The notes beneath the pieces are model-generated. The model made no database searches and had not been told where the DNA came from. It was given only the letters and a program-made list of their open reading frames with translations. A stretch of 64,000 bases of DNA from Pelecanus crispus (Eukaryota > Chordata > Aves > Pelecaniformes > Pelecanidae), in assembly GCF_030463565.1 (NCBI RefSeq), contig NC_134646.1, positions 43,581,240 to 43,645,239 on the forward strand. The letters are read 5' to 3'. The translations under genes and the position numbers were made by a program. This document shows positions 24,401 through 35,121 of the stretch, one piece after another (positions within the stretch are counted from its first letter, which is position 1; every line of letters starts with the position of its first letter).

Positions 24401-26533
24401 TGCGGCTTTTTGAGTCACATCTGTAGCTTTTTAATCCATGTAAGCTTATCTATTGCCTATTTGAAGAGGAAGTGATCTGCCTGTGTTCTGTTTTCTGAAG
24501 ATAATAGAACTCACTCTTCTAAGACTACCTAAATTCCTGATAATTTGACATGAAACTGAATCCAGTGTCTTTTTGTTTCCAATTATCTAGTTGATAATGA
24601 CTTGTGAAAAATATTGAAAAATACATCATAAATGCTATAGAATATACTAAAACTTTTCTTCAGTCTTAGGATTGTATGTGAGTTTTATAACCTCTGAATC
24701 CACAAATGCCGTTTTACTTAACGTGATTCTTTGCTGTAATTGTAGGAGTTACGTTACAAATACTATATGGAACATCAAAAGCTTACTGATGAGTTCAAGA
24801 CACAAACTTTACCTACAAATAAAAAGTATAAATTTGTAACTGAGGCTTGGAAGGATAGGTCCTCAGGAACTCCTTTGGCATCTTCACCTACCAAAGCAAA
24901 TAATACAGATAAAGTGAAAATGGGAACCCTGCAAAGAGCAGATGGCTTTGAGAGAAGCTTTTCTGGAACCAGTAATCGCAGCATCCCATCCACAAATATG
25001 AACTTTTCTGAAACAAATGGTGACTTAAAATTACTTCATGAGAGAAGTTCCCAGGAAGTAACTACTCCAGCCATATCAGAAAACTCCAAAGACTTAGTAA
25101 TTAAAGAAAAATTGCCAATGCAGGCATCGGCAGTTATTGTTTCCAATGAAATGGACACAAATTCTAGCACTTCATCCGGCTTAAAACCAGCAGCATCAGT
25201 AGCTGTTGGTGTTTCAAATTCAGAATTTCTAGATGTTTCTGCAGAGAGACTTTCTGCTTCACCTTTTGCTTTCAGTGCATGTAACAACTCATTACCCAGA
25301 CTTATTAAAGATGCAGGTACATTTTCCTTTAAAAAGAAAGACAGGAAATATGTTTTCCCTCAATTTTATCTAGGAAAATGTGATCGTGCAGATAAAACTG
25401 ATAACCAGGATGAAAGCAAATTTAGAAAATATGGTGCTCTAACCAAAACCACAGTCTCTGATGCCTCAACCAGTCCTACTTTAGACTCGGCAGAAAGTGA
25501 GAAGCCAGATTTTTCGTTTCCCTTTGGCAATTCAGAAAGAGATTGTTTTGCAGGATCAGGAGTCAGCACTTCCTTTAAGGTTTTACCATTATCCTCATTT
25601 TTTAGCCAATCTGAGAAGCCATCTGACAAAAATACATTATCTCACATGAGAGAAAAACCACTTTCTGCAAAGGAAACTGTGGAATATGGTACACAGAAAC
25701 CATCTGTCTCATGGGAACAAAGAGCTAACACCTCAGAATCCATCACAACTGTAGCTTGCAGTACTTCAGAAACCAACACTGCAGCTGGTGTGAATGATGT
25801 CTCCGAGTCCCCTCTTCCCAGTAACTGTGTATTTTCCTTCAAACATAATTGTTTTCCATTGTCTTCACCAGTATTTTCATTCGGAAGTATTGTCAGAAAT
25901 ACCTCTGATTCCCTGACTTCCTCTGTGGCTTTGTCTGGAAATGGTATGGAAAAAATGGAAAAAGAAAAGATGAAATCTCTTGACAAAACACCTCTAAATG
26001 TGGGGGAGCCTGTATCTTCAGAGTGTGCAGAGCCTGCTTCTAGACATAGTCATCCAAAATGTGAAGGTTCATTCTTTCCTCTGAACTCATCTAAGAAAAC
26101 TGAAAGTGCAGAAATGCTTGCTGACAGTAATTCTTCTTATAGTCAACCTTTATGTTCAGTTGTCCTTCCTGTTAAATATGAGAATGCTTCTTCCACTCAA
26201 CTTACTATTACAGCAACAAAACAAGAAACAAAGGTAAAAGATGAAGAAAGTGAAACTGTTGCTGAAAACAACTGTTCCTGTCCTAGGCGGGAAGATGAAC
26301 CCGAGCCTGTACAGTTTCAGAATGCAGCTTGTTCTGTTCCTGGCATATGCAATGATCCATCTTTAGGAGGTTCTGTGCTTACGGTAAATGAGGCAGGAGG
26401 AGTGCCAAGTGAAAGCGATTCTGACACTGAAGAGCTAAGTCAAACATCTGTCTCTACTGATACCAGCAGTGCATCAGAATATTTTTCTGTTGCTGAAGAC
26501 AAAGTATCTACTAGAAGAAAATCGGAGACATGA
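17920..26533 (+). CDS. TRIM-like RING/B-box/coiled-coil protein with FG-like tail
   Basis: Predicted E3 ubiquitin ligase of the TRIM superfamily, 1008 residues from eight exons (546, 87, 234, 23, 146, 101, 102 and 1788 nt) that join in phase. The RING has C7, C10, C23, H25, C28, C31, C75 and C78, with a Gly/Ala/Arg-rich insertion between C31 and C75. The B-box2 is complete: C136, H139, C148, C151, C156, C159, H164, H169. Exons 2-3 (residues 183-289) form a charged coiled coil. The ~96/231/23-nt exon pattern is the TRIM family signature. There is no SPRY, FN3, NHL or membrane segment. Residues 414-1008 are one exon, Ser/Thr-rich and probably disordered, with FPFG (671-674) and FSFG (790-793) and an acidic Ser-rich C-terminus. 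The start at 17,920 is the first ATG in the open frame (c at -3, g at +4). It lies between ANXA10 and DDX60. The family assignment is solid, but I do not recognise the member. Confidence 0.88.
19921..20007 (+). CDS. TRIM-like exon 2: coiled-coil start
   Basis: 29 codons between tcttgcag and gtgagt, reading LTFFSSLKKMRILNEKLTNE and on to NDTE. It corresponds to the ~96-nt second exon of TRIM genes. Confidence 0.88.
20207..20440 (+). CDS. TRIM-like exon 3: coiled coil
   Basis: 78 codons between ttctag and gtgatg. Heptad-like and Lys/Glu-rich (EMKKRQLLEDVENQRSKKEK). It matches the ~231-nt coiled-coil exon of TRIM genes. Confidence 0.9.
20441..22240. other. TRIM-like intron 3
   Basis: 1.8 kb AT-rich intron with no supported feature beyond short T runs. 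Confidence 0.6.
22241..22263 (+). CDS. TRIM-like exon 4: 23-nt microexon
   Basis: Encodes VACGLNT plus two bases of Arg, between ttatttatag and gtatat. A 23-nt exon here is a hallmark of TRIM genes, and phase closure with both neighbours supports it. Confidence 0.85.
23138..23283 (+). CDS. TRIM-like exon 5: post-coiled-coil segment
   Basis: After ttttccag: completes Arg, then MKTQLDLMNIASSYEKPPEY and on to NVGIVK, with a split Asp at donor gtaggg. It continues the helical region seen after the coiled coil in other TRIMs. Confidence 0.88.
23868..23968 (+). CDS. TRIM-like exon 6
   Basis: Between ctaatag and gtaagt. Two bases complete Asp, then 33 codons beginning LPSGGNENSTRNTLF. A polar linker with no recognised domain. 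Confidence 0.8.
24064..24165 (+). CDS. TRIM-like exon 7
   Basis: 34 codons between tttttcag and gtatga (PVAGQEEALADGSRICTRLM and on). In phase with both neighbours; no recognised domain. Confidence 0.8.
24746..26533 (+). CDS. TRIM-like exon 8: long disordered FG-like tail
   Basis: A single 1788-nt open exon after attgtag, starting ELRYKYYMEHQKLTDEF and ending at TGA. Ser/Thr/Asn-rich with few hydrophobic clusters. FxF and FxFG motifs recur (FAFS, FSFK twice, FSFPFG, FSFG), and a C-terminal acidic stretch SESDSDTEELSQTS could be phosphorylated. This resembles FG-nucleoporin or transport-receptor-binding sequence. No TRIM C-terminal domain is present. Confidence 0.9.
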   Translation, partial: ELRYKYYMEHQKLTDEFKTQTLPTNKKYKFVTEAWKDRSSGTPLASSPTKANNTDKVKMGTLQRADGFERSFSGTSNRSIPSTNMNFSETNGDLKLLHERSSQEVTTPAISENSKDLVIKEKLPMQASAVIVSNEMDTNSSTSSGLKPAASVAVGVSNSEFLDVSAERLSASPFAFSACNNSLPRLIKDAGTFSFKKKDRKYVFPQFYLGKCDRADKTDNQDESKFRKYGALTKTTVSDASTSPTLDSAESEKPDFSFPFGNSERDCFAGSGVSTSFKVLPLSSFFSQSEKPSDKNTLSHMREKPLSAKETVEYGTQKPSVSWEQRANTSESITTVACSTSETNTAAGVNDVSESPLPSNCVFSFKHNCFPLSSPVFSFGSIVRNTSDSLTSSVALSGNGMEKMEKEKMKSLDKTPLNVGEPVSSECAEPASRHSHPKCEGSFFPLNSSKKTESAEMLADSNSSYSQPLCSVVLPVKYENASSTQLTITATKQETKVKDEESETVAENNCSCPRREDEPEPVQFQNAACSVPGICNDPSLGGSVLTVNEAGGVPSESDSDTEELSQTSVSTDTSSASEYFSVAEDKVSTRRKSET

Positions 26534-26580
26534 AGAGTGAGTGAAATGGAGGACAACTATACTTAAATAAGCTGGAACTA

Positions 26581-26586
26581 AATAAA
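26581..26586 (+). terminator. Candidate poly(A) signal of the TRIM-like gene
   Basis: AATAAA about 48 nt after the stop codon would give a very short 3' UTR. A second AATAAA at 27,002 is an alternative. Confidence 0.5.
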
Positions 26587-26589
26587 CGC

Positions 26590-29500
26590 TACTTAACACA
26601 TTAAAGTGGGGATACCTGTGATTTTACAGCTGTTATTCTCCCTTATTCTTGCTAATTGAGGTATCTCTGTGTTAGAAACATAACTGCTTATCAGCAAGTA
26701 CAGTGTACTAAAGTGATTTTTATAGTACAAACCCAAACTGAAGAAACAACCAAAAATGTCATGTCTTGTCAAAGACTAAAGTATGGCCATATGTGCTCTA
26801 TCTTTAAGAATGCAGACTTTCCAAGAAGTGCCACTGGGGTATGTGTGGGTGGTGGGGGACTGAGGTGTCCCAAAGAGCAGGTTCAGTGAAGCCTCAGCAA
26901 CAGGAAGCAGTATGTTGCTGTTCCAGTGCAGCAGCATTTGCGCTAGGGCTAAATCAGTAAGCGAGTACAGACAATAGCATTCACCTCGTGGGCAGGGAGA
27001 AAATAAAGGATGTTGAAGGGCATTACTGAAAATGGTTTTGCGTCTCTCCCTTTGGCTGTTTTAGTCTTCTGTGATGTGTTTAATGTATATTGAAGGTGCA
27101 ACTTCTAGTGCAACTTCAATAATTTCTCTATGCTTTCGAAATTGAAACACCACATCGATGTTCTTGTTATATATTGCGGAAGAGTGTCAGCTACACTTCT
27201 GAAATGCTGCCTTTATGAAAAGTAACTGTCACAACTAATTTTCAGTTCCTTTTGGCAACAGTTTGGGAATCGGTGGACAGATATTAACTTGCTGTTCTGG
27301 TTGAAAGCATTAGGAGAATCTAGCTCTTCAAACACAAAAACCTTTTAAAAAAGGAAAACAGCACTTCTCACTGTAAGTATTAATGATCCAGAACTCATTG
27401 AATTTTTAGTCTCTGAAATACGATACAAAGTGAGGATAAAAATACCATCTTTTCTAATTTATTAACCATTTTGTTGCATCTAAGAGATAATTTTGCTTTA
27501 GCTAGTAGAACATGCAGACAGTAGTACTATTACAGGTTAAAGCTCTATTTCATTTAGTGTTCACTCTCCAGCAAGAGCTGGTGCCAGGTTTTAAATAAAT
27601 TAAGCCTGCATTAGGTAGATATGTCAACTGGCAAGTATTAGATCAGAATATAGAATGTTTAATATCCCTTCAAAATTTTTCACTGGCAACTAATAGTCGT
27701 TTTCTTAAAAAAAAAAAAAATATTCCAAATGATCTTTGTAACTTCATCAGAGAAATATTACTTAACTTTAAATTTCTGCAAGGCTTACCAATATACTTAC
27801 TATGACAGAATACTTGAGCAATACTATTCTTGGTGTAGGAAACGTTGACCTAATTTTAATTTGATTTGCATTAAGTTCTTGGCCTCAGCTTTTCTGTGGC
27901 AATGCATTCCTCTATTAAATGCGCTGCCAAATAGTTTCTAGAATTCATAAAAATCATAAATCTTCCCTTTGCGTCTGCATTATAGTAAGGAAGGTGGTAA
28001 AAATTCTCTTTATTGTTAGTTTTGTAGTTCTTCATGTTCATCTGTTAAGTCTTAACTGTATTTCAGTGTTCTCCTAAGTTAGAATTGTTCTGGTTTTATC
28101 TCTAGCAATTCTTGTCATGTTGTTCTGCATGTGTAGGAGAGAAGTGTTAAAAAGGTATTAAGTTAAATTTCTGGAAGACAAAGGCTGAGCATGATGATAA
28201 CGGCAGTGCGTGTTTTGGATGGAGGTTGATCTCACTATAATGAAAGTGAGAGAAATGGAACAATTTTAGAGAGACAGATAAGGCGTCTATAAAACTTGTC
28301 AGAAGGTTGTAGAAAATGTTTTTCTGCTACAGTGACAAAAATCCCTAATGAGTTAGGGTTATTCAGAAGCCCCATTGAGTTTCTTAAAATTGCTTATTAC
28401 CAGTGTCTCTTCTGTTCACTTCTATTACAGTGTTTCATGAGAGTTTGATAAACTTTAAAGCAGATACTTTGTCTTTTAGGGAAAAGACACCATTATAGAA
28501 TCATAAAGCAAATAAACAAGACTAGGATACACTGGTTTTTTGAAAGCAGAAATTGTTGGTGTGGGTTCAATACAGTCCTAGGACTGCCTTTCAAGCACGG
28601 CAAGTTGTTGTCTAAGTGCATTATAGCTCAGCAGTAAGGTTTTACAGGGGAGATAAATGGTAAGCAGGTTGTTTTATTTACAATAGGTCACAGTAAAATT
28701 ACAGTCCACCCAGATAGTAAATCAGTAGAATTACCGATTTTCTGATACTTTCACAAGTTGATTCCTTGGTCATTTTGACTTAATCACTTTGTCTTCTTTC
28801 ACTGTTGACTCCTTACTGAAAGCACGACAGGAGTGAGGTGCTTTTTATGTACATTATTAAAAGCGAAATGTTGACTGCTGTTACTAATGCTTTAAGAGAC
28901 ATTACAGTCTTCAGCATATAAAATTAGCACCCTGTGATAGACCTAATAAATTTGTTTTTCACCCAGGATTTAATGCTTACTGGTCAAATAACTGAGAACA
29001 CAATAGGACCAATTTCTGACTTTATTCCTTGGTCAATTAATTGTTTGTTAGCTAAAAAGATCACTCCATTTATATTGGGAAACATGAAATAAGGTCACTT
29101 CTACCCTAGTTGAGGAACAGTTGTGCAAGATTTATCTACATATGGCATGACTTGCCAGACAGTAAGGAGTAATTTGAGTAAATTTTATTTCCAAGCAGAG
29201 TTAAAGCAGTCTTTTCTACCACTCTGTTCCATTTCAGTCATAATTTTGTTTCACACATTAAAAAACTGTAAGGAAAAAAGAGTTTAAGTCAGTTGATGGT
29301 AACTCAGCAGCACTACTCAACTATGTACTGTTTTTTCCCCCAATATCTCATAGCAACAAGTTGCATGTAGTTTAATGCTGCCTAAAGAGATTTCAAGTCA
29401 AAGACTTCATCAGTGATAGTTTAGTGAACATCAGAGCTAATTCAAAGAACTGGGATTCTGAATTGTCCTTAATGCACATTTTGCTTATTATCAATAGAGA

Positions 29501-29888
29501 ATAACTTACATCACTATCTTGGTCATTGTCATAAAATTGCGTGTGGCAATGAGGACTGTTGTCAAAGACTAATTTTTTTTCCTAGGTTATCTAAACATTA
29601 GTATGTGTGTATATATTTTTTCAGCCTACAAGTAGACTAAAATGTAGTGGTAAACAGAAGAATTTTCAGGAATAGTATGAAAATACTGCTGAAAACTTTG
29701 CTCTTCCCAGCAAAAAACAAGAAAATAGTTAGGAAATGTATTTAACTAAACTCAATAATTTGTATTGCAAGGGACTTTTTGACAAGTATGCTAGAGGTGT
29801 CCTGAATCTTTCTGAATCTTAAGGATACAAGAGGTGAAAAGGATACAAGAGGTGAAAAATGAAGCAATTCTACATTTGGTTGGAACAC
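26590..29888. other. Convergent intergenic region
   Basis: Non-coding AT-rich DNA between the 3' ends of the TRIM-like gene (+) and DDX60 (-). No open frame, RNA gene or clear transposon was recognised. It contains a tandem 18-bp repeat near 29,821. Long 3' UTRs from either side may run into it. Confidence 0.6.
29821..29856 (+). repeat. Two tandem 18-bp units
   Basis: aaggatacaagaggtgaa occurs twice back to back, just after a duplicated ctgaatctt. A small tandem duplication just beyond the DDX60 poly(A) signal. Confidence 0.85.
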
Positions 29889-29894
29889 TTTATT
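29889..29894 (-). terminator. Candidate DDX60 poly(A) signal
   Basis: AATAAA on the minus strand (tttatt on +), about 555 nt after the DDX60 stop. The most plausible 3' end, though others exist further on. Confidence 0.5.
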
Positions 29895-30447
29895 AATCAA
29901 ACTTCATTGTACTAATATAAAACCCTCTTTATATTTAAAATTTTGTAGACTAAAACTGCAGACCAGTTTAAAAGATTTTATAATGGTTCATGAAGGCACT
30001 ATTTCATAACTTAATAGAAACCTTGGAAAATAATTAAAACATTTTATTTGATTGTAATTGCTGAATATCCTTCACAAATGAGCTGCAGGTTTCCAGTGCT
30101 GTCCTACTGACAGGCTAATCTCACCAGCTGTCAAAACTGTGACATTTTCATTATATTTCAGAGAGCTGTCTTAACATATATATCACTACCTTTAAAAAAA
30201 AAAAAAAGTGCAATGGAAAGATATGTGCAATTACCTAGTTTTGTAATCTATTAGAAACAAATGCTTAGTTGACATTGGAGCTGCTAAAATTTCAATGTGT
30301 AAAGGTTGATTTTCTAAAGTAAACTTTGTATTACTAATAGTGGATATTACTAAAACTTTATTATGAAACATATTTGATAACTCAGACCTAGTCAGTTGGT
30401 AATTTAAAAGGCAGCTGATCTGTGTGGTAAGAGTATTCTTTTTTTCT

Positions 30448-30550
30448 TCAGGTAACACACTTCAGTTTCTCTTCATAGATTTCGCCCAGTTGTTGAAATG
30501 CCAGTAGAACATTATCATTTGGATCGTCACACAGTTCACTCAGTGATGTT
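30448..30550 (-). CDS. DDX60: DDX60 terminal coding exon
   Basis: Acceptor ccccag, then [20 protein letters not shown] through KLKCVT and TGA. Its acceptor tract overlaps a (TTTTG)n microsatellite. Confidence 0.95.
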
Positions 30551-33500
30551 CTGGGGTTTTAAAAAAAAAAAAAACAAAACAAAACAAAACAAAAACAACA
30601 CACCAAAGCATTGTTTCATTTTAAGTTGCTTTAAAGATGAAATATATAATATATTAAAAAGCACAAGTTTGTCATACCCAATAGATTTAATGAGGAGTGA
30701 AAAATCCTTGAGTGCGTAGTAAGCATCTCCTTCAGTTAACCTAAAGAAAAAAAAAATCAAATGGATGTGCTTTATAACATACTGTTTCACCTTTAATAAA
30801 CCCTGCCATGTAGGTTGGGTAAGGATGCAGAGAGCATATGCCATGGCCTCAAACACTGACATACTAGTTCATTAGGATTACTGTAGAATAACTATAAGCT
30901 TAAAATAATAATGCTGTAGAGACACATGTCTCTAATTATACTAAACATATAAAAGACTCGAGTAATATTTGGACAGATAAGGTAATATATTAATATTAAT
31001 CTTGGGAACATGGTTTTAACTGAGTAACTAACCTGCCACAAGCTAAACTGGAATGCTATACTTCAGATGAATCTGCTGGCTAAATTGAGCAGGAGATAGT
31101 GCAAGCTTCCTACAGATGAAGAGGACCCTATATTTTGCAAAAAGGGCCACTGATTACTGAAAAGCAACTTAATAAACACAGTTCCTAGTAATTAAGAATA
31201 CCACATTGTAATTTTTTTTAAATCGGTATTGTGTTGGAAATAATAGAATTATAGAATGGTTTGGGCTAGAAGGGATGTGTAAAGGTGAGCTAGTCCAACC
31301 CCCCTGCCATGGGCAGGGACATCTTTCACTAGATCAGCTTGATAGAATCAAAGAATATATATTTCCTCATCTTTTGATAATGTGGCAAGGGAGTGTAAAA
31401 GAAAAGATCAAAACTCCAGTTTTGGAAAATCTAGAGCATAAGTGATCCAGGAGGAAAGAAGAGAATAAGACTGCATGTACCACAGGCTTAAACGTGAAAA
31501 TATGATGAGATATGGCACTGGTTGACCAGCTTGGGCATAGAGCTTTTGGTGGGTGGTTGGGGTTTTTTTTCCTTTTAAAGAGAGATGATACTATGATTGA
31601 ATTATCGGGACAAGTTGCTAAATGCTTAGAAAATATTAGGAAAAGCGCAAGTATTGCAGCAATACTGATACAAATACTGAATTACTGGCAAATTTTGCTT
31701 TGCTACTGTGAAAGTCAGGTTTCTATGATGACAGTCTTCCTGTACCAGAAGAGTTTGTGTTTTGGATGCCTGTATCTTAACACTGATCATGAATTCCTCC
31801 TTTAATCTGTTTCTGTCTTAAGTGTTTGACCAAGCTTTTGACATCTCTCTGCCACTGTTACCATCTTCTAGACTACTGCATTGGGCTTCCTCATTTCAGG
31901 GACTTTCCTGATCTTTTTCATTGTGAAAAAAAACTTGATTAAATAAAAAAAAAACCCCAACCCCACAACTTCTGGAGAGCCTGTCAAATAACCTTTGTCA
32001 CTGAATTCAAGACTTCCCATTTACGGTACTGTTTTGAATGCCTGGCTAATATTTTACAGCCCTTGCCATTAGACTTTAACGTATTACATGTTTTATCCTC
32101 ATCAAAACATACAACTAATTTAGTTGTATTTAACAGCTATTCCATCCCTAAGTTCTGGAGGGAGAAGGCATTAAAAACAAAAAAATGTACTTATGTACCA
32201 TATTGTAAACAATGCTGCTGTTCAACTGTATTAAAAATGGTGGTACATACCAGTTATCAGTTGTCAATGCAATCAAGCAACCATGCTTATAGAAGTCCAG
32301 TGCATATGCATTGAGTGGCCTCTTCCTTCCTTGATTATCATACTTGTTCAAATAAAGCAGGGGGCAGTTTGTGACATTAATTCCAAGAGAACGTAAGACA
32401 GCCTAAAAAAAAAGTAGTATCTGTTGAATAGCTGCTGTGGTTTTGTTTATATGTCTGTTTTGTCAAACCTACACCTTTAGACCCACAGCTGGAAAGTTCC
32501 ATACTTCTAATCCTGGACCACTCCAAAAATCTGCACAAGTACATGTAGGCTGTAGACACAGGAGAGAGTTTGTTAGTAAAGTGACTTACACTGCAGCTCC
32601 AGGATGTTCTGAGTAATTTGAAGTTTGACTAGGTCACTGGATTTCTCTTGAGTTTTAGATGAGGATTTGTCCATATGCATAGATCATGTATTCAGACTCT
32701 CTCACTGATGCTTTGAATGTATTAATCAACCTTAAGCATGGAGCATTTTAAGGATGAAGGTGAATTTCAAATCCCCAGTTTAGGAATTTAATTTTTTCTA
32801 TTACAGAATTCTAAGTTGTGATAATTCCCTAATGCTACAAAGCCCATGTAGAAGACTGCAGGAAAACACAACCTGACAGTAAACATGTTGATGTATATTA
32901 CAATTAAGCTAATTCATATGCTATCTAGCATAATCACTGAAATCCTAGTTGAGAAGCAAATTATCAATGCAATAATGCATCCTTTTGCTAGGATCCTTGA
33001 GACTGCTGTGTGATTGATTAAAAAAGAAAAATAAACTGGCATGGAGAAAACAAACTGGGGATATGGCTTGAATCTGAAATTTTATAGTAATTTACTTGTC
33101 TCAGAGTCAAAAGGAACAGAAGCCTTGCAAGAAAGCAAATTATTTAGAGATTTTTCTTTTCCTACACCTATCTTTTTTTGTGTTTCTTGTACTGTGATAA
33201 TGCGGTGCTACTCAGTGCCGATTTTATTTTTTTGAGACCTTCAAATTGTTTCTCCTAAAGAATGATACTTGCGCATACTGCTATCGTATTACACAGAGGC
33301 AAGAAGGCGGTAATAAAAAATTGTTTTTATTGAACTGTAATAAAATTCTGCCCCCCATGAAAAAATAACTTACTTTATTAATGATCTCCCCATGAAATAG
33401 ATCATTATCAACCACTCCAGATAAACATGCAAAAGGTGAGATGGCAGATACGCTTTTGGTGTTGTCCATCAAATAAGATGCTAGTTCAGAGCCATGCCAA

Positions 33501-35090
33501 TTCTTAGATGTAAAATCTAGACAAGAAGTTTAAAATACAGCATAAGCTATGAAGACACAGGCTCCCTTTCAGCAATCTGTTTTAAAAGCAAGAAATTTTC
33601 AGTTCAGTAGATAATGATAGGAAATAGAGTTAATCATCTAAACTTAAATCCATCTTGATAGATGTTTGTTTCTTTTGCTCATAAGAACCTCTACACAACT
33701 GATTATAAGAAAGAGCCTTCTAGTGGTGAGAATAATTACGCCTAAATCCTCCCCTTGCAACTTAATTCTTTCTCTTCGACTCATCTGTAGCCAAAATTGC
33801 TAACAGCATGAAGCTGTGCCAAAAAGAAAGGGAATGTTACTATTAGAAGACTTATTTTACCTCCATCTTTTATTCTGTCCTATGTTGAAGAAAAACAGGG
33901 GTTTTTTCAACCTGTATTCACAGGTCTTACTGGCTAGACATCTAATAATTTTTATTGCTATCCTCTGGACTCCCAGCCAACATTTGTCTTGACGTGTGGA
34001 GCTCTAAAGAATGAATATTCTAACTGAGGCCCTGTTAGGGCTTAAGTATGTGAAGGTTGTCACATACAAGCGCTCTGCTTTTTGCAACCCAGTATGAATT
34101 TCTGGTTTTACAACAGAACAGCATTTCAGGTGGATTATGGTCTGCCTGTAACTTCAGTCACTGTCTGTAGAAGACCTGTCTAGTTATTTCTAAGTATATT
34201 TGTACTTTTGATTTTCCTTTGCTAAATAGAAACTTACTCTTTCTTTCCAAATTATCAAAGATACCTTCAGTCCTTACGCTGCAACCTTTTCTGCTTTGTT
34301 ATGGCAAGTATGCTGCAGTTACACTGTTTATGGCATTCACAAAAACATCTCAGCAGTTTGTCTTAGTATTTTTTCTGCAGCCTTGACCCAAGTTATAAGT
34401 CAGTACAATAGTTTCTACCACCTGTTGAACTACAGGACATGGTTTATCTTGCATTTCTTTTTTCTGTAAAACTAATGGAAAGTGTTTCAAAGTGAAACAG
34501 CTTCAGCAAAATGGGGAGAATGCAACCATATTACACCTTCCATTTAAACAAGAAACTTTACCATTCAAGTAGAATAGGAAATTCAATTTCCACAGCTCAC
34601 CTCCTGGGTAAAAGTAGCATTAGTAACTCTAATATAGGTAAAGGAATATATATCCTGAAAATGCAAGACAGCCCATGCCTTGCTCTTCTAATCAGGAATT
34701 CCATCATTCTGTGATTTGCAGCTCTTCATTTCCTACATTTTTCAGATAACATATCAAGGTGTGGGGTCCCTCCATTGTTAAAATAAGCAATCTTAAATTG
34801 AATTTGAAAAAATAGGATTTCACTGTAGTGTTGTTAATGTTATACCATTATGCAGCACTTCCCAGTGCTCTGTACTGGAAATGGAAAACTGCTATTTACC
34901 ATCTCAAGCCATATGTAGTATTCAATCTTGTTTTGCATTCACCTTATCTTTTCATCTCCCCCAGTGCCTCACCTTTGTATTAAGTTGACATCCACTTTAT
35001 ACAAAACTTTCTATGATCCAGGTATCCCCATACTTGAAACTCATTTAGATGATATAGATGATAACATATGGTAGCTTGTAAGGTGATTTG

Positions 35091-35121
<31 letters not shown>

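Noticed and set aside
33503-33516. Alternative acceptor for a DDX60 exon at the ctaag site
   Set aside because: Using it breaks phase with the previous exon and gives an early stop. The upstream tctag acceptor restores the conserved LPLSKTDFTSKN.
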